61,153 bases of DNA from NCBI RefSeq assembly GCF_016861975.1, contig NZ_BOMB01000006.1:1-61153 (forward strand). The letters are read 5' to 3'. Positions 52,016-60,778 of this stretch are shown here, piece after piece. This DNA is from Actinocatenispora rupis (GTDB lineage Bacteria > Actinomycetota > Actinomycetes > Mycobacteriales > Micromonosporaceae). The number at the start of each line of letters is the position of its first letter. The stretch's first letter is position 1. Both the position numbers and the translations under genes were made by a program. The notes beneath the pieces were generated by a model, which saw only the letters and a list, made by a program, of their open reading frames with translations, did no database searches and was not told the origin of the DNA.

Positions 52016-52405
52016 TTGTCGGATGACCTCACCCCCCGCCCCTTTTCTGTCGTCGTGAAAGCCTGTGAGGCCGTGACTTTTTCTCTCACCGTGCGCCCCG
52101 GGTCTCCCCAGGCGCGGGTGGCGCTCAGCGGCGCGCTGGACACCGGCGCTGCCGATCACCTGCGGACCGGACTGTTCGGCCACATGCTTGATTGTCCTGT
52201 GCTGGTGGTGGATCTCGCCGACGTGTCGGCACTCGACCGCCGCGCCGCGGGCGTACTAGCGCTCGTCGCGCACGTGGCAGAACGCACCGGACATCAGATC
52301 CGTTGGGCCGCGCCCAGTCCCTCGGTACGGGCCCGGTGGGCCGGGCTGGGCAGCGACACCGGGATGCGCGTGTTCGAGTCTGTCTTCGCGGCCGAGACAG
52401 CCTGA
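52016..52405 (+). CDS. STAS-domain anti-sigma factor antagonist
   Basis: The domain reads FSLTVRPGSPQARVALSGALDTGAADHLRTGLFGHM, then CPVLVVDLADVSALDRRAAGVLALVAHVAE. This is the STAS fold, with Ser in DVSALD at the usual phosphorylation position. It likely acts in a partner-switching stress pathway. TTG 52016 has GGAG upstream with short spacing; GTG 52073 (MTFSLTV) is an equally good start. Confidence 0.78.
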   Translation: MSDDLTPRPFSVVVKACEAVTFSLTVRPGSPQARVALSGALDTGAADHLRTGLFGHMLDCPVLVVDLADVSALDRRAAGVLALVAHVAERTGHQIRWAAPSPSVRARWAGLGSDTGMRVFESVFAAETA

Positions 52406-52832
52406 TGCCGCGCGGCGCGCGGAGCCGCCGCGCTGAGTATTCGCACACCGCTGGCCACCGACGGCGCCTCCGCTCGGCCTTGCCACGGCGCCACGGGTGA
52501 GCTGCCCGCGGGGTGGAGATTGCCGCATCGACCTTCGGCCCCCTCCCGAGCAGGGAACGTCAGCGAAACCTCCTGCCGGCGCGCCCACGACGGGATACCG
52601 CTTGTGCCCAGCCTCCGGGCGGCGCTCGCCGGCGCCGCGCTTCGCCCCGCATCCACCGGCACGAGCCCGAATCCGGGCCGCGGCGCCCGGTCAACCGGGC
52701 CCGGCCAAGAGTAGAGTCTTTGCTACCGAGGGTTTGTTGTGCGTCGACCGCCATGCCTGGGCGCCACCGCCGGCGTCGCCTTGGGCGAACTACCAACCAT
52801 GGCCGACCAGGGCCCAGTCAGGAATACCACAC
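52406..52832. other. Gap without a recognisable gene
   Basis: Open frames are short and GC-driven, with no ribosome sites or family resemblance. It probably holds the promoter of the second DUF5994 gene. Confidence 0.5.
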
Positions 52833-53348
52833 ATGGCCACCCGCTCACCGTCCGCACCGCCCCCGAACCTGTATCGCCGACCTGAGATCGCAGCGCCGCC
52901 AACCGTCGGCGGCTCGCTGCGCCTACGCATGGATCCCTTCCCCGCCGCCCGCGGTGCACCAGCCGGCATCTGGTGGCCCTACACGACCAACCTGACAGCC
53001 GAGCTCCCCGCCCTCGTCGCCGGCCTCACCGCCTGGCTCAACGACACCGGGCACGAGCTCAAGGTGCGTCGGATCACGGTGAACCTGTCGGCCTGGACCC
53101 ACGTCCCCACCCGTACCGAGATCGCCGGCCAACCCGTCCGTATCACCTGGTCCGGAACCCTCGACCCACACATCACCCGCATCGCGTGCGCGCCGGACGA
53201 GCGCACCTTCCTGCTCATCACCCTTCTCGTCCTCCCGCCCGACACGCCCTATGGGCCCGGCCGAGCCGCGATGGCCCGGGGAGGTGGCACATCCGTCCGA
53301 GGCAGCCAGCCCCGAACGCAGACACAAGAAACGCAGGTACCCACATGA
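52833..53348 (+). CDS. DUF5994-family protein (second copy)
   Basis: This 171-residue protein contains LRLRMDPFPAARGAPAGIWWPYTTNLTAELPALVAGLTAWLN, RRITVNLSAWTHVPTRTEI and LLVLPPDTPYGPGRAAM, matching the protein at 51155. AGGAA precedes ATG 52833. Its stop overlaps a 55-residue gene (ATGA), so the pair is co-translated. Confidence 0.82.
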   Translation: MATRSPSAPPPNLYRRPEIAAPPTVGGSLRLRMDPFPAARGAPAGIWWPYTTNLTAELPALVAGLTAWLNDTGHELKVRRITVNLSAWTHVPTRTEIAGQPVRITWSGTLDPHITRIACAPDERTFLLITLLVLPPDTPYGPGRAAMARGGGTSVRGSQPRTQTQETQVPT

Positions 53349-53512
53349 CACGCACCACCGAAGACCGCCACCCCGGCGATGTGACCTGGCGGCTCCTCGA
53401 CGACGGCGACCCCGACGAGAACAACGAGGACACCGCGCCACTCGCACACCGCCCGGCCACCTCAGAAGCGCCAGTTCCCGCAGACGCCAACGCGCGGGCA
53501 GCGCGCCGCTGA
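53345..53512 (+). CDS. Small acidic protein, 55 residues
   Basis: It reads MTRTTEDRHPGDVTWRLLDD then GDPDENNEDTAPLAHRPA. The ATG overlaps the DUF5994 stop by 4 bp, the best evidence that it is real. There is no known domain. Confidence 0.5.
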   Translation: MTRTTEDRHPGDVTWRLLDDGDPDENNEDTAPLAHRPATSEAPVPADANARAARR

Positions 53513-54005
53513 ATCCGCGGGCATACGCCGATCTGGCCTGGCACATGTCCGCTCCGCTGCCCAGCAGCTCCGTGGCACCAGCGACCAGACCGCGCCGGAT
53601 GACGAAGGTTCCGAAGGCGCCGCAGGCCGGGCGGGCTCCGAGCGGAACACTCGACGGTCCAGCCCACCCCTGCAGCGCCTGGGTAGCGGATGCCCGCCAT
53701 CCACGGCAGCGACCACCCTCAACCAGAACCTCATCATTGACGGGCTGCCGAGGTCCGGGGCGAGGGGGTGACGGGTGGTGGAGTCTCACCGTCCGTCCCT
53801 GGCAAAGTCCAGGCGTCTGTTCGACGCCTTTCTCGGACTCAAGCCGCGGGTATCCGGGTAGCGTCAGGGGTGTCCGACCGGCGGAGGACTCATCGGCTGC
53901 CACGATCGGTTCCACGAAGTCGTCACCGATCTCAGGGTTGTCTGTCGCGTGCTGCATCGGCAGTACCGTAAGGCGGACGGCCGATCTTCACAGAGGGGGC
54001 CGCAA
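53513..54005. other. Gap without a recognisable gene
   Basis: No ribosome-site-supported frame or family match was found on either strand in these 490 bp. Confidence 0.5.
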
Positions 54006-54182
54006 ATGCGGCGATTCCCGATCAGCGCCGATGTCCCACGCCTCGACGAGACGTTCGTGGTCCGACGCTTCAGGTGGTGGCTGGCCACGAACGGCCGGCG
54101 GCGGGAATGGGCCCGGCGGCGTACTGTTGCCATTGCCGCCGCCCAAGACGACCTTCGATGGCGAATCGAGCACTGGCGCTGA
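54006..54182 (+). CDS. Small basic hypothetical protein, 58 residues
   Basis: It reads MRRFPISADVPRLDETFVVR then RFRWWLATNGRRREWARRR and TVAIAAAQDDLRWRIEHW. GAGGGGG lies upstream of ATG 54006. The family is not recognised. Confidence 0.4.
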   Translation: MRRFPISADVPRLDETFVVRRFRWWLATNGRRREWARRRTVAIAAAQDDLRWRIEHWR

Positions 54183-54199
54183 CTCGAAAGGACGGGCGC

Positions 54200-54622
54200 C
54201 AAAAGGCTGTCCTGTGATGATCTTGGTGGGTTGTACGGAAGGATCTCGTGGCGGCCCGTGCTACTCAAACGACCATCGTGAGAGTACGCATCAACGCCAC
54301 GCCGGCGGCGGCGCACCAAAGCCTGCTGTGTGCGCCGGCAGTCACGCAGGATCTTCCAGGACTTCACGTGCGCGACAGTGTGCTCGACCCGGGCCCCGAC
54401 TCTGCGGTGGGTGGTGTGGAGGTCCTGTTTCCGCTGCGGCAGCGGCGGTTCGCCCTCACGCGGGTTGCCGTAGAGACATGATCACCGCCGGGTTGCCCTG
54501 GTAGCCGCCATCGGCCATGACCGCCGCGCCCTGGCTGGCGCTGCTGGTCGACACCGGAGTCGGTCAACGCCCGGCAGTCGTTCCAGTTTCCGGGCAACGG
54601 ATCCCCGACAGCAACGGTCAGG
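54200..54622 (-). pseudogene. IS5-type transposase remnant, frameshifted
   Basis: On the minus strand three frames together give DHLTVAVGDPLPGNWNDC, VMADGGYQGNPAVIM (DDE Asp), GEPPLPQRKQDLHTTHRRVG and ARVEHTVAHVKSWKILRDC. These are C-terminal blocks of IS5-family transposases in the correct order. At least two frameshifts separate them, and the N-terminal half is missing. I found no inverted terminal repeats. It signals past insertion in this decayed region. Confidence 0.7.
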
Positions 54623-54840
54623 TGGTCACCGGTTTCTGCCGACGCGGCGAGAGGGTTGCTGAGTGGTGGGGGCGACCGCTTGGCAGCGTTGGGCTCCGGG
54701 AATTGCGCCAGGAGTCGCTCACCCGAACCATACGTTCGTCGGTGCACGGCGGATGGGGACGCGTGGCGCGGATCGTCGCCAGACGATCCAGGTCAACCCG
54801 TTGATGGCTCGCGCACGTGAAGGCGGATTGCGGAGGGCAC

Positions 54841-55239
54841 ATGAGCGTGGCGCGGGAGCAGCGGGTCGCAGCGACGTTCGTCGAGCTTGCCGACACACTC
54901 GTCTACGACTTCGATGTCGTCGACCTGCTGCACACTCTCGCGTGCCGTTCCGTCGAACTGTCGACATGTCGGCGGCGGGGATCCTGCTGGCCGATCCCGA
55001 CGGGGCGCTACAGGTGGCCGCGAGTTCGGCCGAGCCGGTGCGATTGCTGGGGCTGTTCCAGCTGGAAAAGCGGGATGGCCGCTGTCTGGACTGCTACCGG
55101 ACCGGCCGGGCCGTGGTACGACCGCGCACTCGTGCGCAGCTTCTGCGCTGAACACCACCTCAGCTACACCGAACCCGGGCCCGTCCGGTCCTACGCCATC
55201 GTTCTCAAACACCTCAACACCGTAGGCACCTCCATGTGA
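54841..55239 (+). pseudogene. Chimeric pseudogene: GAF fragment fused to a desaturase tail
   Basis: ATG 54841, with GGAGG upstream, opens a GAF-ANTAR-like frame (REQRVAATFVELADTLVYDFDVVDLLHTL) close to the gene at 57017-57796. A one-base loss near 54959 shifts frame; the GAF sequence continues in the next frame (DMSAAGILLADPDGALQVAAS, GRCLDCYRTGRAVV). At about 55120 it switches to the last ~38 codons of the desaturase (RALVRSFCAEHHLSYTEPG...NTVGTSM). The ANTAR domain is lost. The inverted duplication caused the fusion. Confidence 0.75.
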
Positions 55240-55420
55240 GACGACACCGCACCGGTCCCCGCTCGTCAGAGCCAACGCGGCCGTCTCGTCCGCTTCACCG
55301 GACCGCGCTGTCGGTGGCAGCGGGGGCTATCGACCCCAGCCCAGGCACCGAGCCTGGCTGACGGCGACCGAGAACGACGCGTACGCACCCTGGCACAGGT
55401 CCTCAGCGCACGGTGCATGG
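55119..55420. repeat. Inverted duplication, copy 2
   Basis: This is the reverse complement of 49197-49496 with about a dozen differences, including single-base indels in the non-coding part. It has replaced the end of a GAF-ANTAR gene. The remaining gap to 55427 holds nothing else. Confidence 0.85.
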
Positions 55421-55427
55421 TTTCCAG

Positions 55428-55829
55428 TCATCGCCTGCCCTCGGATCTGGCGAGGATCTCGCTCGCACTACGGGGCGCCCACCGCGGGTCGGCCGCCAAC
55501 CCCAGCGCTCGACGCCCAAGCTGTGCATCCGCCTCGCTCGGGATCACCAGAAGGAACACTGCCGTCCCGTGCCGGCAGTGGGCGACCAGCACATTGGCGA
55601 GCATCTGCCTGTTCCACCCGATGGGCACCTCGTTCCAGGTGTGATCCGGGTGAGAGTCCCAGTCGGCCCAGGACAACCGCAGCCATTCGATCAGCCCGAA
55701 GCGGCGTTGCAGCGGCGGGAACAGCTCCCGGAGCCCGCCGTCCAAGTTACGCGACCGCGGCCACCAAGCCCCGTCCACTTCGCCCACACCCCGGAGGGGC
55801 GCAAACGCCAAGCGCAGCAGTGACCCCAC
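55428..55829 (-). CDS. DUF5994-family protein (third copy, short)
   Basis: This 133-residue protein has EVDGAWWPRSRNLDGGLRELFPPLQRRFG, IEWLRLSWADWDSHPDHTW and VFLLVIPSEADAQLGRRAL, the DUF5994 core without the N-terminal arm of the other two. GTG 55829 follows GAGGGGAA with 6-bp spacing. It ends 8 bp from the inverted duplication, which may have altered its downstream region. Confidence 0.75.
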   Translation of the reverse strand: MGSLLRLAFAPLRGVGEVDGAWWPRSRNLDGGLRELFPPLQRRFGLIEWLRLSWADWDSHPDHTWNEVPIGWNRQMLANVLVAHCRHGTAVFLLVIPSEADAQLGRRALGLAADPRWAPRSASEILARSEGRR

Positions 55830-56270
55830 GACATTCCCCTCGCAACGGTGAAACGGCGAGCCTTGTTGCCGGACTGGCTGGGGCCGCGTGTCGTGGTCTG
55901 GGACACTCAGTCTCCACTGAGGCGACCTGCACCGGAAGCCGGGATGCCCAGCTCTCCAGGTACCAACCATAGACCTGGCAGACCTGGTCGGAGCCAGGGC
56001 GAGCCTGTTGGCTTGGCCATGAAGACTGCAATGGACGGCCGGCGCAGAGGCGGTGTGACCGGCGGACGCGGGGCGTGGTGAGGGCTGCGGGCGACGTGCG
56101 ATGCGGTGACGCGGTTCGGACAGTTCCGCATCACCGCCGAGTCAGTCCACCAGAGGAGGGTCCTTGGCCGCTCGTTGTGGAGTGGTAGGGGACGCCATGT
56201 CGGTTGGTGCGGCGCCGCTCATCGCGGCGGCCCCAGGCGTGGGGAACAACGCCGTGATCCCCGCTGCTGA
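55830..56270. other. Gap without a recognisable gene
   Basis: It lies between two minus-strand genes. I saw no supported frame. It should contain the terminator of the GAF-ANTAR operon and the promoter of the third DUF5994 gene. Confidence 0.5.
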
Positions 56271-57020
56271 TCACTCGGCGGAAATGTCGGCAGTACCGTC
56301 AACGACGTCGCGGGCGAGGGCGGTGAGGCTGTGGTGGTGGGCGCGGGCGTACCCGCGCAGTGCGGCGAAGGCGTCGTCCATGGACATAGCGCCGCGCTCG
56401 GCGAGGACGCCCTTGGCTTGCTCGATCACGATGCGGCTGGTGAGCGCGGTCTGGAGTTGATCGGAGACAAGAACGCCGTGATCGATCGTGCGGTGTTGGA
56501 GGATGCCGATCGTGGCCACGTCGGCGAGCGCTTGTCCGAGCTGCGCGGCGTCGGTATCCGCCTTGTCCGGCTCAACGTTGAGGAGGGTCAGGACTCCGAC
56601 GATGTGGTCGCGGAGCCGCATCGGGAGCGCGTGGGCAGCGTGGAACCCGCACTCGTTGGCCGCCGCGGCGAACCGTGGCCAACGTGCGCGCTCGGCATCC
56701 AGGTTCGTGCAGATCACGGGTTCGGCGGTGGTGATGCAGTCGATGCAGGGCCCGTCACCGGTCTGGACCGCGAACTGTTCGAGAAGTCTGGTGTGCCGAT
56801 CGGAGGCCGCGGCAACCTGAAGCTCGCCGCGCTGGTCGCGCAGGATGACGGCGGCTCCGTCGACGTTCAACAGGTCGGTCGCGTGCGCGGTGAGCATGGT
56901 CAGGAAGGTCGCGATGTCGAAGTCGGCCACGAGTGTGTCCGCCAACGCGACGAAGGCGCGGAAGGTCCGGTGTGCACGGTCGAGGGCTGTTTCGTCGGCG
57001 TTGTCTCGCAAGCGTGTCAT
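56271..57020 (-). CDS. GAF-ANTAR regulator (third gene of operon)
   Basis: This 249-residue protein has a GAF domain (FVALADTLVADFDIATFLTMLTAHATDLLNVDGAAVILRD, DGPCIDCITTAEPV). A C-terminal ANTAR domain follows (LQTALTSRIVIEQAKGVLAERGAMSMDDAFAALRGYARAHHHSL). ANTAR proteins bind paired RNA hairpins and stop transcription termination. The ligand of the GAF domain is unknown. ATG 57020 overlaps the stop of the preceding gene (ATGA). Confidence 0.93.
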   Translation of the reverse strand: MTRLRDNADETALDRAHRTFRAFVALADTLVADFDIATFLTMLTAHATDLLNVDGAAVILRDQRGELQVAAASDRHTRLLEQFAVQTGDGPCIDCITTAEPVICTNLDAERARWPRFAAAANECGFHAAHALPMRLRDHIVGVLTLLNVEPDKADTDAAQLGQALADVATIGILQHRTIDHGVLVSDQLQTALTSRIVIEQAKGVLAERGAMSMDDAFAALRGYARAHHHSLTALARDVVDGTADISAE

Positions 57021-57796
57021 CCGCTGGCTTCCTTGCTGGAGGGCGGTTGCCCGCTGCGACTGTTGCCGTGGCGGCCGAACAGTTCGTCAGGGTCGAGGGC
57101 CTGGTTGGCGAGGTCGTGTGCCACATCGGACATTCGCCGTCCGCTGCCACGCGCGTAGCGGCGGAGCAGCGTGTACGCCTCGTGCATGTTGAGGTTGCCG
57201 TGTTCGGCGAGGACGCCCTTGGCCTGCTCGATGACGGTACGGCGGTGCAGGGTCGCCTGGAGTTGCTCCGACACGATCTCCTCGCGGGACACCGCACGCT
57301 GTTGCAGGATCCCGATCGTCGCCACATCGGCCAACGCCTGACCGAGCTCGACGCTGGCCTCGTCGATGTCGCCTGGCTGCGCCCTCAACAGTGTCAGCGC
57401 ACCGATGATGTCGTCGCGTAGCCGCATGGGCACGGCGCTCGCGGAACGGAACCCCGCGTCGACGGCGAGTCCGGCGAACTCCGGCCACCGGCCGGTGTCG
57501 GCGGACAGGTCCGGGCTGGCGATCACCCGGCCGCTGTGTACGCAGTCCAGGCAGGGGCCCTGCCGGGTCTGCGCGGCGAACACCTCCACCAGGCCGGAGT
57601 GCTCGGAGGAGGCGGCTGCCGGGCGCCATCCGCCGCGCTGGTCGGTCAGGATCACCCCGGCGGCGTCCACTTCCAACAGCTCGACCGCGCGCTCGGTGAG
57701 CGTGCCGAGGAAGTCGACAACGTCGAAGTCGGCGACCAGGGTGTCGGCCAACGACACGAACGCGGTCGCTAGGCGTTGGTCCCGGGTCTTACTCAT
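57017..57796 (-). CDS. GAF-ANTAR regulator (second gene of operon)
   Basis: This 259-residue protein is close in sequence to its neighbour: MSKTRDQRLATAFVSLADTLVADFDVVDFLGTL, QGPCLDCVHSGRVI, then ANTAR LQATLHRRTVIEQAKGVLAEHGNLNMHEAYTLLRRYARGSGRRM. ATG 57796 has GGAAAGG 9 bp upstream; ATG 57826 would give an ATGA overlap with the first gene but lacks a ribosome site. It is the closest intact relative of the pseudogene at 54841. Confidence 0.93.
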   Translation of the reverse strand: MSKTRDQRLATAFVSLADTLVADFDVVDFLGTLTERAVELLEVDAAGVILTDQRGGWRPAAASSEHSGLVEVFAAQTRQGPCLDCVHSGRVIASPDLSADTGRWPEFAGLAVDAGFRSASAVPMRLRDDIIGALTLLRAQPGDIDEASVELGQALADVATIGILQQRAVSREEIVSEQLQATLHRRTVIEQAKGVLAEHGNLNMHEAYTLLRRYARGSGRRMSDVAHDLANQALDPDELFGRHGNSRSGQPPSSKEASG

Positions 57797-57822
57797 CGCA
57801 GACGACCTTTCCTCACCGCGCG

Positions 57823-58554
57823 TCATGATGTTTCCGATTCGGGTTGGAAGCGCAGGGTGCGTCGGACCACTCGGCGCGCAACCTCGGTGATGGGCAGGTC
57901 GTGGGTGTAGGCGTATCCCCGCAGCCGCATGAGCGCCACGTCGGTCGTCGAGCCCAACTGCACCTGGATCATGCCCGCCGCCTGGTGTACCTCGGCGTGC
58001 GGATCGGCCAACCAACTCAGATCCGCGATCGCGTGCCCGTCGAGTTCCTGCACGATCTGCTCGGTGGCCAGATCCGTCAGAATCAACGCGTCCGCCAGCT
58101 GCGTGCGGGTCAAAGGCCCAGGCGCGTCCCGGTACAGATCCAGCGACCCCAACCGCACGACCCCGATCTGCAGCGGGAACGAGAACACCGCCGCTGCCCC
58201 GAGAGCGACTGCGGCGGGGGTGAACGCCGGCCACCGCGACTCCGCCGATGCCAGATCGGCCACCAACACCGGCCCGCCGGACTCGAACGTGTCCAGGCAC
58301 GGCCCCTCGCCGACGGTCAGCTGCAGATCCTCCAACGCCGCGCTCGTCTCGTTCGTCGCGTGCACGAGTCCGCGACTCGGATGAGCATCGCCGTCTTCGT
58401 TGTGGACCAGACGGGACAACACAGTCGCGCCGGCCCCCGAGACTGAAACCTCCGACACGCACCGCGCGCACACCAGCCCCACCGCCGAGCCCGACGAAGC
58501 GTCGCGGTCAGCGGCCAAGAGGGACTGCAAGCGTTGGCGCCGCCTGGCCACCAT
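57823..58554 (-). CDS. GAF-ANTAR regulator (first gene of operon)
   Basis: This 243-residue protein is more divergent: VGLVCARCVSEVSVSGAGATVLSR, QLTVGEGPCLDTFESGGPVLVADL, FSFPLQIGVVRLGSLDLYRD. A short ANTAR-like end follows (DPHAEVHQAAGMIQVQLGSTTDVALMRLRGYAYTHDLPITEVARRVV). ATG 58554 is the likely start, behind a GGAGGGCGGGGGG run. With the next two genes it forms a coupled operon of three related RNA-binding regulators. Confidence 0.88.
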   Translation of the reverse strand: MVARRRQRLQSLLAADRDASSGSAVGLVCARCVSEVSVSGAGATVLSRLVHNEDGDAHPSRGLVHATNETSAALEDLQLTVGEGPCLDTFESGGPVLVADLASAESRWPAFTPAAVALGAAAVFSFPLQIGVVRLGSLDLYRDAPGPLTRTQLADALILTDLATEQIVQELDGHAIADLSWLADPHAEVHQAAGMIQVQLGSTTDVALMRLRGYAYTHDLPITEVARRVVRRTLRFQPESETS

Positions 58555-59335
58555 GGAGCCCCCCGCCCTCCGGATTCCCTTCCAGCCTAATCCGATGCGA
58601 CCCAGTGGGAACCCGGCGGTCGGCCATGTTTTGCCGATCTTGGGGTGGATCGGTCTTCGGTGTGGCACGGGCTGCGGCCGACCCCTTGCCTTCGGCTCGC
58701 TCGGCGCCCTGGCAGGCAAGGTAGAAGGCGAGCTCGGTTCCGTCGACACCACCACGACCAAAACGACATGTTGAATACACCCGCTGCCCATCATCCCGGC
58801 GCCGAGGGCGGTGGGCGGCACCGATCGCGCTGCTGTCAGCTCGATGACACTGCGGGTTCGAGCCTGCGTGACTCGACAGCTGCACGTCCGCTGCAGGCGC
58901 AGGCGGGCGAAGCGCCTACGTCGCTGCGCCAAGAGGTAGGGACCGTCGCGTGTTCCGGCTCGCGGTGCCGCGGACGATGCCGCCGCGTCACCTTCCGGTA
59001 GGTGCTGAGTCCGGGGTCCGCCCCAGCTACCACCGCGGGATGTGCCCGTCGCTGTTACCGCGTCCATCGGGTTCTCCACCCCCGGACGATGGTGTCGTGG
59101 CCGGCGCGGGCGGCTCGCCCAGTCGAAGTAGTTCGGTCAGCCGCTCGGAATGATCATGGCCACCTCTTTCAGGGGCGGCTGTCTCACCAATCGTCTCAGC
59201 ACTCGGGCCCGAGACTGGCGGACGTTACTGCGCCGGCGCGAGCATCTGACTGCGCACCGCCCAGCACACGCGCCGGACGCAGACGCTGTCGCTCGCGCTT
59301 GTGCACGCATTCCCTGTCACTGTAAGGAGATCGCC
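58555..59335. other. Gap without a recognisable gene before the integrase
   Basis: No supported coding region was found on either strand in 780 bp. It should hold the promoters of the GAF-ANTAR operon (minus) and of the integrase (plus). A tRNA-like T-loop near 58856 was rejected. Confidence 0.5.
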
Positions 59336-60778
59336 ATGTCTGCACCTGTTGGATCTGTGTACTTCCGGTGCCGTTGCCGTACCGCTGACGGTGAGGCGCT
59401 GGGTAGCTTGTGCCCGAGGCGGAAGAAGGCTGGGCATGGGACCTGGTCGTTTCGCATCGAGCTGCCGAAGGACCGTGCCGGGAAGCGACGACCTCGCCGC
59501 CGGGGCGGCTACCCGGACGAGACTGCGGCGCACACTGACCTGGATCATGTTCGCGCGCTGTTGGCGATGCCGGAGCCGGGTGATGAGGCGACCGCGGCGA
59601 TCGTGGGCGACATTCTGGAGGCGGCGATCGCTGACCGGCAGCCGCTTCCCACCACCGAGGAGGTACGCCGGCGGATCCGGTCCGGGCTCGGCCCGGGTGA
59701 CTATCCGCTGGTTGGCGAGTTCCTCGATCACTGGTTGGCCGACCGGAAACGGCGCGGGAATCTGTCGATGTCGACGTTCCGCACCTACGAGGCTGCGATC
59801 CGGCTCTACCACCGGCCATATCTGGGGCATCTGCGGCTGGATCGGTTGCGGCGCTGGCACATCCTTGACGAGTTGGACGAGATCGACACGTTCAACGCCC
59901 AGCTGTACACGATGCGCGCCAGCAGCGATCCCGCCCTCCGTGCGCTGGTGCGCTACCGGAAGCCGGCCGGGCCGACCACGGTGCGGCACCACATGCGGGT
60001 CCTGCACGCGGCGTTGAACTCGGCCGTGGCCGAGCATCTGATCGCCTCGAACCCGGCCGAGCATCTCGATCTGCCGTCGGGCAGCGACAGCCGCGCGCTG
60101 CTGTGGACGGACGAACGGGTCGAACGCTGGGAAGCCACCGGGCGAGTCCCGGGGCGGGTGATGGTGTGGACGCCCGAGCAGACCGGCCGGTTCCTCGACT
60201 ACGCGATTGCCGACCGGCTGTACGCGCTGTGGTACCTGCTGGCGTTCGTCGGCTTGCGCCGCGGGGAAGCCTGCGGGCTGGAGCGCGGGGATGTCAGCCG
60301 CCGCACCAACACGATCACCATCCGCCAGCAGCTCCTGCTGGACGGGTGGACGCCGGTGCTGTCACAGCCGAAAACGGCTGGCTCGGCTGCCACGGTCCCG
60401 ATCCCGGGCGAGGTGACCGACATCCTCACCGCACACGACATCGCCTGCGGCATGGCCCGCCACGAGGCCGGCACCGGGTGGCACGACAGTGAACTGCTGT
60501 TCACCGAAGCGGACGGCGCCCCGCTGCACCCGCAGAAGTTGTCCCGCCAGTTCTCCCGGATGGCGCGGGAGGCGGGGCTTCCGCCAATCTCCCTGCACGC
60601 CCTGCGGCACGGGGCGGCGACGCTGGCGTTGGAGGCCGGTACCGACATGAAGGTCGTGCAGGCGATGCTGCGCCACACGATGCAGTCGACCACCCTCGAT
60701 CTGTACACGACGGTGTCCGACCAGCTCGGCCGGACCGCAACCAGCAACGCCATCGGCATCGTCCCGCGGAGCACCTGA
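59336..60778 (+). CDS. Tyrosine recombinase (ICE integrase)
   Basis: This 480-residue integrase has an N-terminal arm-binding motif (VYFRCRCRTADGEALGSLCP, HGTWSFRIELP) and a SAM-like core-binding domain (YPLVGEFLDHWLADRKRRGNLSMSTFRTYEAAIRLY). The catalytic residues are all present: Arg308 (VGLRRGEACGL), Lys346 (QPKTAGS), His421-x2-Arg424 (LHALRHGAATLAL), His447 (LRHT) and Tyr457 (LDLYTTV). ATG 59336 follows TAAGGAG. It is likely the enzyme that inserted the element. Confidence 0.95.
   Translation: MSAPVGSVYFRCRCRTADGEALGSLCPRRKKAGHGTWSFRIELPKDRAGKRRPRRRGGYPDETAAHTDLDHVRALLAMPEPGDEATAAIVGDILEAAIADRQPLPTTEEVRRRIRSGLGPGDYPLVGEFLDHWLADRKRRGNLSMSTFRTYEAAIRLYHRPYLGHLRLDRLRRWHILDELDEIDTFNAQLYTMRASSDPALRALVRYRKPAGPTTVRHHMRVLHAALNSAVAEHLIASNPAEHLDLPSGSDSRALLWTDERVERWEATGRVPGRVMVWTPEQTGRFLDYAIADRLYALWYLLAFVGLRRGEACGLERGDVSRRTNTITIRQQLLLDGWTPVLSQPKTAGSAATVPIPGEVTDILTAHDIACGMARHEAGTGWHDSELLFTEADGAPLHPQKLSRQFSRMAREAGLPPISLHALRHGAATLALEAGTDMKVVQAMLRHTMQSTTLDLYTTVSDQLGRTATSNAIGIVPRST

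Noticed and set aside
58845-58880. GGTTCGAGCC resembling a tRNA T-loop
   Set aside because: The stem has a mismatch, no anticodon or acceptor stem can be formed upstream, and no CCA or 3' stem follows.
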